DNA from: JAAOIF01 sp965217125
Lineage (GTDB): Bacteria; Pseudomonadota; Gammaproteobacteria; PS1; Pseudothioglobaceae
Direction: 5' to 3'
Assembly (NCBI GenBank): GCA_965217125.1
Contig: OZ244244.1
Coordinates: 1,302,001-1,366,000, forward strand
DNA length: 64,000 bases
The position numbers were made by a program, and so were the translations under genes. Numbering within the stretch: the stretch's first letter is position 1; every line of letters begins with the position of its first letter. The notes under the pieces are model-generated. The model saw only the letters and a list, made by a program, of their open reading frames with translations, did no database searches and was not told the origin of the DNA. Positions 45,616 to 54,462 of the stretch are shown piece by piece.

Positions 45616-46066
45616 CTGGGGATTCTATTACCATGCCAATCTTACCAACTCCCGTATTATCTTGTAAAATAGACATTAACTCAATCACCTTACCATAAAG
45701 GACATTTTTATCGCCTTTAACAAATACTTTCATTTGTGGGAAAAGTTGCATTCTAGCCTTTACAGTCGCGGCAAGATTGACTAACGGCAAGGCTTCACCT
45801 TGAGACAGTTCAGTATTTTCCTCATTTAATGGATTAATAAAATACTCGCCTTCTTTATTGACGGTAACAATGGTAGGGAATTGCTCGCTAAAATCAATAT
45901 TTTCTACCTCTCCTGTGCCTGAGGGCAAATCAACTTCAATGCCTTGTTGAATAATCGGCGTTGCCAACATAAAAATAACCAGCAAAACTAACATCACATC
46001 AATATACGGCACAATATTGATTTGTGCATCTATAGCTGGTCTGGTGCGTTTTGGTAATTCAATCAT
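45605..46066 (-). CDS. tolR: Biopolymer transport protein TolR
   Basis: Inner-membrane protein that couples the proton gradient to TolA (ExbD/TolR family, 153 residues). One N-terminal transmembrane helix (~20-42) contains the essential Asp in PYIDVMLVLLVIFM. A periplasmic domain follows (IEVDLPSG ... VFVKGDKNVLYGKVIELM). tolQ lies 3 bp upstream and tolA overlaps downstream. Confidence 0.95.
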   Translation of the reverse strand: MIELPKRTRPAIDAQINIVPYIDVMLVLLVIFMLATPIIQQGIEVDLPSGTGEVENIDFSEQFPTIVTVNKEGEYFINPLNEENTELSQGEALPLVNLAATVKARMQLFPQMKVFVKGDKNVLYGKVIELMSILQDNTGVGKIGMVIESPDAK

Positions 46067-46069
46067 ATT

Positions 46070-46744
46070 TTAGGGTTTTTGTTTTTGGAAAATAATAAAT
46101 AATTCTTCAATAAAAGCAGTATATTTATTATTAATTTCGCCTACCTGAGAGAGTAGGCGATTGTAAGCCATAGTAGCAGGAATTGCTGCAAACAAACCAA
46201 AAGCCGTTGCAATCAAAGCCTCAGCAATACCTGGGGCAACAATGGCAATCGTTGCTTGTTTGACCGATGCCAGACCAATAAATGAGTGCATAATTCCCCA
46301 AACCGTGCCAAACAAACCAATATATGGGCTTGATGAGGCAATCATCGCCAAAATGCTTAAACCGTTATCTAATTGCTCTATTTGATGATTGACCGCGGCA
46401 TTCATCGAACGATAAGCGCGCTCGGAATTGGTAATTACATCGGTGCTGGTTGCGGATTCAAAATGGGTAAATTCGTCATAACCAGCGACAAAAATAGATT
46501 GCATTGGTGTTAGTTCGGAATCGCTATCTATTTCATCATGGCTTTTTTTAAAATCAAAATTGTCATCGCCATCAAATTTACCCTTAAAAGTCTTAATATC
46601 GCGATTAGCATCAAACAATATTTTCTTTTTTGATAGAATTAAAGTCCATGAATAAATACTCATAAATACCAAAATAAACATCACCACTTGCACCACATAA
46701 CCTGCGCTTATAATTAAACTAAAGATTGACAAATTATTATCCAT
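46070..46744 (-). CDS. tolQ: Tol-Pal proton channel subunit TolQ
   Basis: ExbB/TolQ-family inner-membrane protein (224 residues) that forms the proton channel with TolR. Transmembrane segments lie at ~12-33, ~132-155 and ~168-192. The signature IGLFGTVWGIMHSF and PGIAEALIATAFGLFAAIPA are both present. It heads the tolQRA cluster and follows ruvB by 114 bp on the same strand; ybgC, which often precedes tolQ, is absent. Confidence 0.95.
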   Translation of the reverse strand: MDNNLSIFSLIISAGYVVQVVMFILVFMSIYSWTLILSKKKILFDANRDIKTFKGKFDGDDNFDFKKSHDEIDSDSELTPMQSIFVAGYDEFTHFESATSTDVITNSERAYRSMNAAVNHQIEQLDNGLSILAMIASSSPYIGLFGTVWGIMHSFIGLASVKQATIAIVAPGIAEALIATAFGLFAAIPATMAYNRLLSQVGEINNKYTAFIEELFIIFQKQKP

Positions 46745-46858
46745 TTATTTTCTCCAAGATGATTAGCGGAATGCCGCTGGTTTTTTTAAAACTATTGGCT
46801 ACAAACATTTTTGCTGTAAATAATACCTTATTTTGCTTATTTTCTGTGGGAAATTAAG

Positions 46859-47887
46859 CTACAAAATTAAATTGCCTTGTGCATCTGTAGGCTTGATTAG
46901 TCCTAAATGCGAATAAGCCAAATCTGTTGCACTACGCCCACGCGGGGTGCGCATAATAAAACCTTGCTGAATTAAATACGGTTCTACCATATCTTCGAGC
47001 GTGCCGCGCTCTTCGCCAATCGCTGTTGAAAGTGTATTTAAGCCAACCGGGCCGCCTGAAAATTTGTTTATCATAATCGATAAATAATCTCTGTCTAACT
47101 GCTCCAAACCAAGCTCATCTACTTTGAGTTCAAGCAAGCTGTCATGTGCAATTTGCTGGTGAATCACCCCATCGGATTTAACATCGGCAAAATCACGCAC
47201 TCTGCGTAATAAGCGATTGGCAATTCTGGGTGTGCCGCGTGAGCGTTTGGCAATTTCTAAGGCGCCATTTGCTTCGATACTGATGGCTAAAATATTGGCA
47301 GAACGAATAACGATTTTCTGTAAATCTTTGACCTGATAAAACTGCAATCGTTGCACAATCCCAAATCGCTCGCGTAAAGGTGAGGTCAGCATACCAGCAC
47401 GCGTGGTCGCCCCAATCAGGGTAAATGGCGGCAATTTTAATTGCACTGAGTGTGCTGCCACGCCCTCACCGAGCATAATATCAAGCTTAAAATCTTCCAA
47501 AGCCGGGTAGAGAATTTCCTCTACTACTGGATTAAGTCGGTGAATCTCATCAATAAACAAAATATCATAGGCTTCAAGTTTAGTCAAAATCGCCGCTAAA
47601 TCGCCTGAGCGCTCTAACACCGGACCAGAAGTTTGTTTAAAACCAGCGCCCATTTGATTAGCAATTACATTTGCCAAAGTGGTTTTACCCAAACCCGGAG
47701 GCCCGTAAATTAAACAATGGTCAAGTGCATCATCGCGTTTTTTAGCGGCTTTAATAAATAATGACATTTGTGATTTAACATCAGTTTGACCAATATACTC
47801 AGATAATGAATGCGGGCGCACCGAAGTCATAACCAACTCTTCGTTGTCCTGTGCTAGCCCGCCTACTAAAGAATCTTGTTCAATCAT
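46859..47887 (-). CDS. ruvB: Holliday junction branch-migration ATPase RuvB
   Basis: AAA+ motor of the RuvAB complex (342 residues, normal length). Walker A is GPPGLGKTTLA, Walker B LFIDEIHRL, sensor 1 LIGATTRAG, arginine finger in LRERFG; the C-terminal winged-helix DNA-binding domain has TPRGRSATDLAYSHL. The ATG at 47887 matches the family start region. It precedes tolQRA, an order also seen in other gammaproteobacteria. It diverges from the purD-like gene across 85 bp. Confidence 0.97.
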   Translation of the reverse strand: MIEQDSLVGGLAQDNEELVMTSVRPHSLSEYIGQTDVKSQMSLFIKAAKKRDDALDHCLIYGPPGLGKTTLANVIANQMGAGFKQTSGPVLERSGDLAAILTKLEAYDILFIDEIHRLNPVVEEILYPALEDFKLDIMLGEGVAAHSVQLKLPPFTLIGATTRAGMLTSPLRERFGIVQRLQFYQVKDLQKIVIRSANILAISIEANGALEIAKRSRGTPRIANRLLRRVRDFADVKSDGVIHQQIAHDSLLELKVDELGLEQLDRDYLSIMINKFSGGPVGLNTLSTAIGEERGTLEDMVEPYLIQQGFIMRTPRGRSATDLAYSHLGLIKPTDAQGNLIL

Positions 47888-47972
47888 AATGTGGGTTATT
47901 TTAGTCTAAACATCTGCACTTTGAGTAACAAGCCATTATATAATTTGTTTTTTTAAAAACCTTTAAATAAAT

Positions 47973-49316
47973 ATGAAAAAAGATAACTTTTTAATAGTCG
48001 GTTCTGGCGGCAGAGAATGTGCTTTTGCCTTAAAACTGTTTAAAGACACAGTGCTTCACGCTTTTATCAGCCATAAAAATCCCGCTATTATTGAATCTGT
48101 TGAAAAATCAGGCGGCTCATACTCTGTAGGAGATGTTAGTTGCGCACAGCAAGTTGCAAAATTTGCAGTAGCAAACAACATAGATTACGCTTTTGTCAGT
48201 GCCGATGAGCCTTTGGCAAATGGCGTGGTTGATGCAATGCTTGATAACAATATCAAGGCTGTTGGCGGCACAAAAGAAGCAACAAAAATAGAATGGGATA
48301 AAATTTATTCTATTGATATGATGAAAAAAGTTTGCCCTGAATTTACCCCTTTTTATCAAGTAATTGAAAACAAGCAAGCCTTAGCCTCAGCGGTGCAATA
48401 TTTTAAAGATAGAGAGATGCAAATTGTGGTTAAGCCTCAAGGTTTAACAGGCGGAAAAGGGGTTAAAGTTATGCCTCAACACTTAAAAACCTACCATGAT
48501 TGTATTGATTATGCGGGCGAGCTTTTAGATAAATGTGCAGATGAAAAAGTGCTTTTAGTGGAAAAACTAAAAGGGATTGAATTTACTATTATGGGTATAA
48601 CCGATGGACAAAATTTGGTAGTAGCGCCAGCAAGTTACGATTATCCTTTTAGGTTTGAGAATGATTTAGGCGCTGGCACAGGCGGTATGGGATGCTTTAC
48701 TAATTATGAAAAAAAACTACCTTTTATGAATGATAAAGATTTGCAAGATTGTAAAGATATTATGCAAAAAGTCATTGATGAAATGAGCAAACAAGGGCTG
48801 TCTTTTAATGGTGTTCTGAATGGCGGATTTTTTAAAACCAAACAAGGGATTAAATTTATGGAATTTAACGGGCGTTTTGGCGACCCTGAGGGTTTAAATA
48901 TTTTGAGCATTTTAAAAAGTTCTTTTGCTGATTTGATAAGAGATATGTGGCATAAAACGCTGTCAGAAGATAAGCTTGATTTTATTAAAAAAGCCTGCGT
49001 TGTCAAATATTTAGTGGCACAACAATACCCACAAGAAAGCACTAAAGCCACCGTATTTACCTTAGACAAACAAGCCATTTATGCTATGGGAGTTGATATA
49101 TTCTTTGCCTCTTCAATTAAAATGCCTGACGGCAAATATCAAACCCTTAAAAAATCAAGGGCCATCGCTTTTGGTGCAAAAGCCGACAACATAGCAGACG
49201 CTGCAAATTTAGTTAATCAAGCCATACAAAAGTTTGTGTATGCCGATTTAGAATACAGAAAAGATATAGGCTCTGAGCATAACTTAAATAAACTTTTAAA
49301 TTATGATTTTGATTAA
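47973..49316 (+). CDS. purD: Divergent phosphoribosylamine-glycine ligase (PurD-like ATP-grasp)
   Basis: Probable GAR synthetase, second step of purine synthesis (447 residues). It has the family N-terminal GSGGRE motif (GSGGRECAFALKL, with Cys in place of the usual His). The ATP-grasp segments are VVKPQGLTGGKGV, VLLVEKLKGIEFTIM, GTGGMGCF and FMEFNGRFGDPEGLNIL, which align with KADGLAAGKGV, EE-L-G-E-S, NTGGMG and EYNaRFGDPE of standard PurD. Several core residues differ from typical proteobacterial PurD, so it looks like a distant lineage or a transferred gene. No other pur gene is adjacent. It could act on a related substrate, but PurD is the best call. Confidence 0.75.
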   Translation: MKKDNFLIVGSGGRECAFALKLFKDTVLHAFISHKNPAIIESVEKSGGSYSVGDVSCAQQVAKFAVANNIDYAFVSADEPLANGVVDAMLDNNIKAVGGTKEATKIEWDKIYSIDMMKKVCPEFTPFYQVIENKQALASAVQYFKDREMQIVVKPQGLTGGKGVKVMPQHLKTYHDCIDYAGELLDKCADEKVLLVEKLKGIEFTIMGITDGQNLVVAPASYDYPFRFENDLGAGTGGMGCFTNYEKKLPFMNDKDLQDCKDIMQKVIDEMSKQGLSFNGVLNGGFFKTKQGIKFMEFNGRFGDPEGLNILSILKSSFADLIRDMWHKTLSEDKLDFIKKACVVKYLVAQQYPQESTKATVFTLDKQAIYAMGVDIFFASSIKMPDGKYQTLKKSRAIAFGAKADNIADAANLVNQAIQKFVYADLEYRKDIGSEHNLNKLLNYDFD

Positions 49317-49381
49317 CAATGTTATGCGTTAAAATAACCAGCACCAACTAACATTATTTAAACAACATAAAGGGAAATAAA

Positions 49382-49771
49382 ATGAAAAAACTAAACACTA
49401 CATTGGCTATTTTAAGCCTGCTAATAACGCCACATATTTGGGCTGACAGCGCTAATCAAACGCAAACAATAAAGTATTTAATGAGCATTGACTACCCTGC
49501 TGGCATAAATGGCAAACAACTATATTTAGAATGGGTTAAAAGCAATGTAGGAACCTTTAAATCCTATCCAGAAGTGAAAAGTATCGCGTCATACGATAAT
49601 TATTACGGCACAAATCCACATAGATTAGTAGAATTTAATTTCTCTGATATGCAAAGTGCTACTAAATACTGGAGTCGTCCTAAGATATACAAAATACTGC
49701 AAGATTTACCTAATCATAGTAGCGTTGCAAAAATTGATGTATTTATCAAACGCGGAGAATATAGCAAATAA
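49382..49771 (+). CDS. Small exported protein, function unknown
   Basis: 129 residues with a clear Sec signal peptide (MKKLNTTLAILSLLITPHIWA, cleavage after about residue 21). The mature part has alternating strands and helices (YLMSIDYP ... LYLEWVKSNVGTF ... VKSIASYDNYYG ... HRLVEFNFSDMQSATKYW) that recall a dimeric alpha-beta barrel fold. I do not recognise the family. An AAAGGGAAATAAA leader gives a ribosome site. It is convergent with the FTR1 permease gene 9 bp away, so shared function is possible but not shown. Confidence 0.7.
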   Translation: MKKLNTTLAILSLLITPHIWADSANQTQTIKYLMSIDYPAGINGKQLYLEWVKSNVGTFKSYPEVKSIASYDNYYGTNPHRLVEFNFSDMQSATKYWSRPKIYKILQDLPNHSSVAKIDVFIKRGEYSK

Positions 49772-49780
49772 ACTTATTCT

Positions 49781-50599
49781 CTATTTTGCTGTTTTATTAT
49801 AATAAAACCAATAACCAAACATCGAAAAAGTGAATAAATACTGCACAATAAACTGAATCCATTCAGGTTTAGAATACCAGCCAAACAATATGTGTAGCGG
49901 TATTCCTAAGATTCCGTCTTTGTGACTAAATATTGTTTTTACAACATTAAACGCCTGATTAAAAACAAAACTATCTGCAGCAATCATATCGTAGCCTTTT
50001 AGGGCTGAAAAACCTTCGTGTAACGAATAACCTAATAAAAATCCAGCTTGCAAAATAAGATAAGCTAAAGTAATTTTAAACAAAACAGATAAATTGATTT
50101 TAACTAAAGAATAGAAGATTAAAACAGACAGTATCAACGCTGATACCACTCCCATGCTGACAATATCAAACGGATATTTTCCTGCAAATGAGAAAATAGC
50201 AATCTCCGTGCCTTCACGAGCTATAATAATAAACGAAATCCAAAACAAGGCATTAGCAGAAATATCTTCACCTGCCTGTTGTTTTATATATTGAGACATA
50301 TTATCACCATGATGAATCATCCAAATAATAAAAACAGACACCAGCAATAAAGCAACTAAACTAGCCGCACTTTCCCACAACTTTGTTAGACTGGAAACAC
50401 CGCCCAAATACTGCGAAAATTGACTTAATAATAATCCTAAAATAACACAGACAATTAAACCGCTAATAACTCCCTGTATCACTTTGTCTTTTAAATGTTG
50501 CTTGCCAATTTTAGTAATATATTGCAAAACAATAGCGATTAAAAGAAAAGCTTCTAAGCCCTCTCTAAACCCCACAATAAAACTCGGTATTTGTAACAT
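49781..50599 (-). CDS. FTR1-family high-affinity iron permease
   Basis: Inner-membrane iron transporter (272 residues from the ATG at 50599; a GTG at 50608 adds three). Seven hydrophobic helices are visible. The two signature iron-binding motifs are present: REGLE in GFREGLEAFLLIA (~residue 14) and REGTE in IIAREGTEIAIFSF (about two-thirds of the first half on). No ferroxidase (EfeB/EfeO) or P19 partner is adjacent. A Fur-box-like sequence lies 28-47 bp upstream, so it is probably iron-repressed. Confidence 0.92.
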   Translation of the reverse strand: MLQIPSFIVGFREGLEAFLLIAIVLQYITKIGKQHLKDKVIQGVISGLIVCVILGLLLSQFSQYLGGVSSLTKLWESAASLVALLLVSVFIIWMIHHGDNMSQYIKQQAGEDISANALFWISFIIIAREGTEIAIFSFAGKYPFDIVSMGVVSALILSVLIFYSLVKINLSVLFKITLAYLILQAGFLLGYSLHEGFSALKGYDMIAADSFVFNQAFNVVKTIFSHKDGILGIPLHILFGWYSKPEWIQFIVQYLFTFSMFGYWFYYNKTAK

Positions 50600-50626
50600 T
50601 TTATACACCCATAAATTTAATAACGC

Positions 50627-50646
50627 AAATGATACTCATTATCATT
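50627..50646 (-). promoter_or_regulatory. Fur box upstream of the FTR1 permease
   Basis: AATGATACTCATTATCATT (read on plus) is a near-match to the 19-bp palindromic Fur consensus GATAATGATAATCATTATC. It is placed right where a promoter of the permease would be. A fur gene is in the window at 54463-54873. Confidence 0.75.
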
Positions 50647-50791
50647 CGTATTGTCAATAATATTTTGAAAAAAAATAAAATATCCAATAAGCTGCTTGAA
50701 TGGCTTACAAAATACAAACAATTTAAGTTATTTATAGGTGGTCAGCATTTTTGTAATTAGTGCAAAAATCAGCGCTGCCCACAAAGTAGGC

Positions 50792-51298
50792 TTAGTTAAT
50801 ATGGATGTTTTTGAAGATAAGTTTGATGTTAATATCTTGACTTTGATGAGATAAATAAATGGTTTTAGGTAAATTATTGGGCTGGCGGGACAGTATTTTT
50901 AACTGCCAATTTTTATTAATAAAAGGCTGATTAAAAGCAATCTTAGCTAAATCATAAATAGGGAAATACCAGCCAGTTTCTGCAAGCATCCATTGCTCAA
51001 AATTGAGAAAAACCAAATTATCATCAATCTTTAAACCCCGCGAATTTGACTGTATTAGAATTTGCCCAAGCCCTAAACTGGCAGTTAAGGTTAGTTTGTA
51101 GTTTTGCTGATTAAAATCCAGCATAAAATCGGCATATTGACTTTTACCGTTAAATGCTGCGCTGATTTTGCCATTAGTATGCCAACTATCTGGTAGTTGG
51201 TGAAATTTTTGAATAACTGTTGGGCGAGTATCAAAACTATCACAAGATTGCAATAGATATATTGCTGATAATATTAGTGTCCATTTCATAGAAAGCAT
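50792..51298 (-). CDS. lolB: Outer-membrane lipoprotein receptor LolB
   Basis: Accepts lipoproteins from LolA and inserts them into the outer membrane. From the ATG at 51298 (or 51289) the protein of ~168 residues starts with a lipoprotein signal ending LLQSC. It then shows the LolB core: WHTNGKISAAF, the protruding-loop segment around LGLGQILIQSN, and YPxYDLAKIAF with PF. The longer frame from 51346 would run into the hemA start and is unlikely. Divergent lolB/hemA is the classic gammaproteobacterial arrangement and supports the assignment despite low overall similarity. ispE, usually downstream, is absent here. Confidence 0.85.
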   Translation of the reverse strand: MLSMKWTLILSAIYLLQSCDSFDTRPTVIQKFHQLPDSWHTNGKISAAFNGKSQYADFMLDFNQQNYKLTLTASLGLGQILIQSNSRGLKIDDNLVFLNFEQWMLAETGWYFPIYDLAKIAFNQPFINKNWQLKILSRQPNNLPKTIYLSHQSQDINIKLIFKNIHIN

Positions 51299-51305
51299 AT
51301 TGTAG

Positions 51306-51311
51306 TATAAT
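51306..51311 (+). promoter_or_regulatory. -10-like box ahead of hemA
   Basis: TATAAT 26 nt before the hemA ATG at 51338, between the divergent lolB and hemA starts. No matching -35 is clear. Confidence 0.35.
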
Positions 51312-51337
51312 TGCGAGCTTATTTGCTTGTTTTTTTT

Positions 51338-52591
51338 ATGCCTCATATTGCAATTTTAAGTGTCAACTACCAGCTTGCGCCTGTTGAAGTGCGTGAAAAA
51401 GTTGCCTTTACGCCAAGCGAATTAAACAAGCAACTGAAAAAACTCAATAAGATTGATGGTATTAGTGCCTGTGCTATTTTATCAACTTGTAATCGTGCTG
51501 AAATTTATGTGGTATCAGAGTGCAAAAACACAAAAAAAATACTCAGCAACTACTTAATCCAAACACATCAAATTAAAATTGAAGAGTTTGATAAATATTT
51601 GCTGTATTTTGAAGATGAGCAAGCCGTCAAGCATATTTGTTATGTATCAACTGGGCTGGATTCTTTGGTGTTTGGTGAGCCACAAATTCTCGGGCAACTT
51701 AAAGATTGTTATCATTTTGCTAAAGCAGCAGGCACACTCAATAAGTTATTAGAAAGGCTGTTTCAACACGCATTTTCAACCGCTAAAAAAGTCAGAACTG
51801 ATACAGAAATCGGCTCCTCACCAGTCTCTGTTGCCTATTGTGCAGTCAAACTTAGTGAAAAAATTTTTACCGACTTAACACAGCAAACAGTAATGTTAAT
51901 TGGTGCGGGTGAGATGATTGAACTGTGTGCGCAACATTTAAACAAAAAAGGCGTAAAAAATATCATTGTCGCTAATAGAACACTACAAAATGCTGAAAAG
52001 ATTGCCGCACCCTACGCTGCAAAAGCAGTGAGTTTAAAACAATTTTCAAGCATTATTCACCAAGCTGATATTGTTATTTCTTCAACTGCCGCCTCAGTGC
52101 CAATCATTGGCAAAGGGCTGATTGAAACCACGCTAAAACTACGCAAACACAGGCCTATGTTTATGCTTGATATTGCTATTCCCAGAGATATTGAACCCGA
52201 AGTTGCGCAACTCGATGATGTATTTTTATACACGGTTGATGACCTGCAACAAGTGGTGAATGACAATATCAATAATCGGCAAAAAGAAAAAATGCTGGCT
52301 GAAGAAATTATCATCGCTCAAAACAAAAAGTTTGGTATTTGGCTTAGCACATTGCCCAATGAAGAAGTGGTGCAAAACTACCAAAATAATGCTTATCAAA
52401 TTAAAGAAATAGCGCTCTCAGCAGCACTAAAAAAACTTAATAACGGCGGTGATTCTGCTAAAATTATCAGCCAATTAGCCGAGCAATTAACCAACAAATT
52501 ATTGCATACGCCATTTAATAACATCAAGCAAGTCTCTGAACAACAACTCAAGCAATGTGAGGGCTGTGTGCCAACATATAAAAAAATATGA
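51338..52591 (+). CDS. hemA: Glutamyl-tRNA reductase
   Basis: First committed step of C5-pathway heme synthesis: reduces glutamyl-tRNA to glutamate-1-semialdehyde with NADPH. The ATG at 51338 gives MPHIAILSVNYQLAPVEVREKVAF, the standard N-terminus (417 residues); an upstream ATG at 51311 adds nine unsupported residues. The catalytic Cys is at residue 51 in ILSTCNRAE. The SLVFGEPQILGQ motif and the NADPH-binding IGAGEMIELCAQHL are present. prfA overlaps its stop by 4 bp (ATGA), the usual hemA-prfA operon. Confidence 0.97.
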   Translation: MPHIAILSVNYQLAPVEVREKVAFTPSELNKQLKKLNKIDGISACAILSTCNRAEIYVVSECKNTKKILSNYLIQTHQIKIEEFDKYLLYFEDEQAVKHICYVSTGLDSLVFGEPQILGQLKDCYHFAKAAGTLNKLLERLFQHAFSTAKKVRTDTEIGSSPVSVAYCAVKLSEKIFTDLTQQTVMLIGAGEMIELCAQHLNKKGVKNIIVANRTLQNAEKIAAPYAAKAVSLKQFSSIIHQADIVISSTAASVPIIGKGLIETTLKLRKHRPMFMLDIAIPRDIEPEVAQLDDVFLYTVDDLQQVVNDNINNRQKEKMLAEEIIIAQNKKFGIWLSTLPNEEVVQNYQNNAYQIKEIALSAALKKLNNGGDSAKIISQLAEQLTNKLLHTPFNNIKQVSEQQLKQCEGCVPTYKKI

Positions 52592-53679
52592 ACGCTTCTA
52601 TTTTAGCCAAACTTGAGCAATTATCAATGCGCCTTGAAGAGGTCAGCGTTATTTTGTCTGAGCCTATTGTTGCCGCAGACCAAAATAAATTCCGTCAACT
52701 ATCTATTGAACACGCACAACTAATCCCAATAAACCAGCAATTTACCCAGTATTTAAGCGCGCAAGCAGACCTGGTAACAGCTGAGTCAATGTTGCTTGAA
52801 GATGATGATGAAATGCGCAATATGGCAAAAGCAGAAATTACTGAGACTAAAGAAAAATTAAAACAACTTGAGTTAGCGCTGAAAAAAGCACTATTGCCTA
52901 AAGATCCAAATGATGCCAGTAATATTATTATTGAAATTCGTGCAGGCACAGGTGGCGATGAGGCCAGTATTTTCTCAGGTGATTTATTCAAAATGTATTC
53001 ATATTATGTGGAAAGGCAAAAATGGCAAATACAAACCCTAAGCTCAAATGCTGGTGAACACGGTGGCTTTAAAGAAATTATTGCACGAATTAGTGGCAAT
53101 AAAGTCTATGCAAAACTCAAATTTGAATCTGGCGCACACCGCGTCCAGCGCGTGCCAGAAACTGAATCTCAAGGACGAGTACATACCTCTGCCTGCACAG
53201 TGGCAATTATGCCTGAGGTGGAAAATATTGAAGAGGTCAATATCAATATGAATGAGGTTCGGGTTGATACCTTTCGCGCTAGTGGTGCAGGCGGTCAGCA
53301 TGTCAATAAAACTGATTCTGCGATTCGCTTAACCCATATACCAAGTGGCACGGTAGTGGAATGCCAAGATGGGCGCTCACAACATAAAAATAAGGCACAA
53401 GCCTTGTCAGTGCTGGCATCCAGAATTCTTGACAAACAGCAGCAACAGCAGCAACGCAAGCAGGCTTCAACTCGTAAGGAATTAGTTGGTAGTGGCGACC
53501 GTTCACAACGCATTCGCACTTATAATTATCCGCAGGGTCGTATTACTGACCATCGTATTAATCTGACTTTATACAAACTTGCTGAGGTAATGGAGGGAGA
53601 TTTAGAAGCAGTTATCAAGCCATTGATTATAGAGCAACAAACTAATCAACTGAGCGCACTTAATGATGCCCTAAGTTAA
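52588..53679 (+). CDS. prfA: Peptide chain release factor 1
   Basis: Terminates translation at UAA and UAG (363 residues, normal length). The peptidyl-hydrolysis GGQ lies at about residue 235 in ASGAGGQHVNKTDSAIR, followed by the RF1-type tail CQDGRSQHKNKAQAL. The N-terminal coiled coil and codon-recognition domain are complete. Coupled to hemA. prmC, which commonly follows, is replaced by a convergent znuB-like gene that overlaps the prfA end by 9 bp. Confidence 0.97.
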   Translation: MNASILAKLEQLSMRLEEVSVILSEPIVAADQNKFRQLSIEHAQLIPINQQFTQYLSAQADLVTAESMLLEDDDEMRNMAKAEITETKEKLKQLELALKKALLPKDPNDASNIIIEIRAGTGGDEASIFSGDLFKMYSYYVERQKWQIQTLSSNAGEHGGFKEIIARISGNKVYAKLKFESGAHRVQRVPETESQGRVHTSACTVAIMPEVENIEEVNINMNEVRVDTFRASGAGGQHVNKTDSAIRLTHIPSGTVVECQDGRSQHKNKAQALSVLASRILDKQQQQQQRKQASTRKELVGSGDRSQRIRTYNYPQGRITDHRINLTLYKLAEVMEGDLEAVIKPLIIEQQTNQLSALNDALS

Positions 53680-54462
53680 GTTTTTGCCACCTACAAGTTG
53701 AGAAAATACAAACATAATACCAAGCACCAGCACAATGGCAGGACCAGTTGCAATATCATAAACCACCGAACTGCCAAGACCAAGTAGCACTGCTAAAACC
53801 GATACCAAAATTGAGCGAAACAGCATCTGGCTTGGGCTACAAGCAAACATTTTGGCAATTGCTGGTGAGATAATCAGCAATGAGCTGATTAACAACACAC
53901 CGACAATTTGCACCGAAACCGACACAGTCAGTGCAATCATCAACATAAATAATAATTGATAAAGCGTTTGTTTAATGCCCTCTGCCCTTGCTAATTCTTC
54001 ATTTAAAGTAAGCAACAACAAGCGCTGCCAAAAGAAATACAACAAACTTATAATCACAATCAACACCAAATACACCCAAATAATATCAGCATTAGTAACG
54101 GATAAAACATCACCAAACAACAGTGAAAAATAATCCATATTAGCACCGCCCACTAAGGACAAAACCACAATACCCAACGACAAGGCAATATGAGAAAAAA
54201 TACCAAGTATGGCATCATTAGATAGGAATTTACGCTGTTGTAAAATTGTAATCAATAAAGCAAAAACCGCGCTGACCAATAGCAGCCCAATATGCATACC
54301 CAATCCACTGGCAAGCCCTAAGGCAGCACCTAATAATGCGCTATGAGAAATCGATTCAGAAAAATAACTCATACGCCTCCAAATTACAAAACAACCGAGA
54401 GAGCCGGCAATAATTGCAATACCAACTGCCGCTAAAACCGCTCTAATAATAAAGGCTTCCAT
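53671..54462 (-). CDS. znuB: Zinc/manganese ABC transporter permease ZnuB
   Basis: ABC-3 family membrane permease for metal import (263 residues), with about eight hydrophobic helices. Family features include the N-terminal CFVIWRRMSYFSESISHSALLGAALG region (SESxSHSALLG is the ZnuB/ABC-3 coupling segment) and VGVLLISSLLIISPAIAKMF near the C-terminus. It begins directly at the end of fur on the same strand (no gap). The ATPase znuC and binding protein znuA are not in the window, so the transporter would have to be completed from elsewhere. Confidence 0.9.
   Translation of the reverse strand: MEAFIIRAVLAAVGIAIIAGSLGCFVIWRRMSYFSESISHSALLGAALGLASGLGMHIGLLLVSAVFALLITILQQRKFLSNDAILGIFSHIALSLGIVVLSLVGGANMDYFSLLFGDVLSVTNADIIWVYLVLIVIISLLYFFWQRLLLLTLNEELARAEGIKQTLYQLLFMLMIALTVSVSVQIVGVLLISSLLIISPAIAKMFACSPSQMLFRSILVSVLAVLLGLGSSVVYDIATGPAIVLVLGIMFVFSQLVGGKNLT

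Noticed and set aside
50747..50769. ATTTTTG/CAAAAAT hairpin between lolB and the FTR1 gene
   Set aside because: AT-only stem with no T-run after it; not enough to call a terminator.
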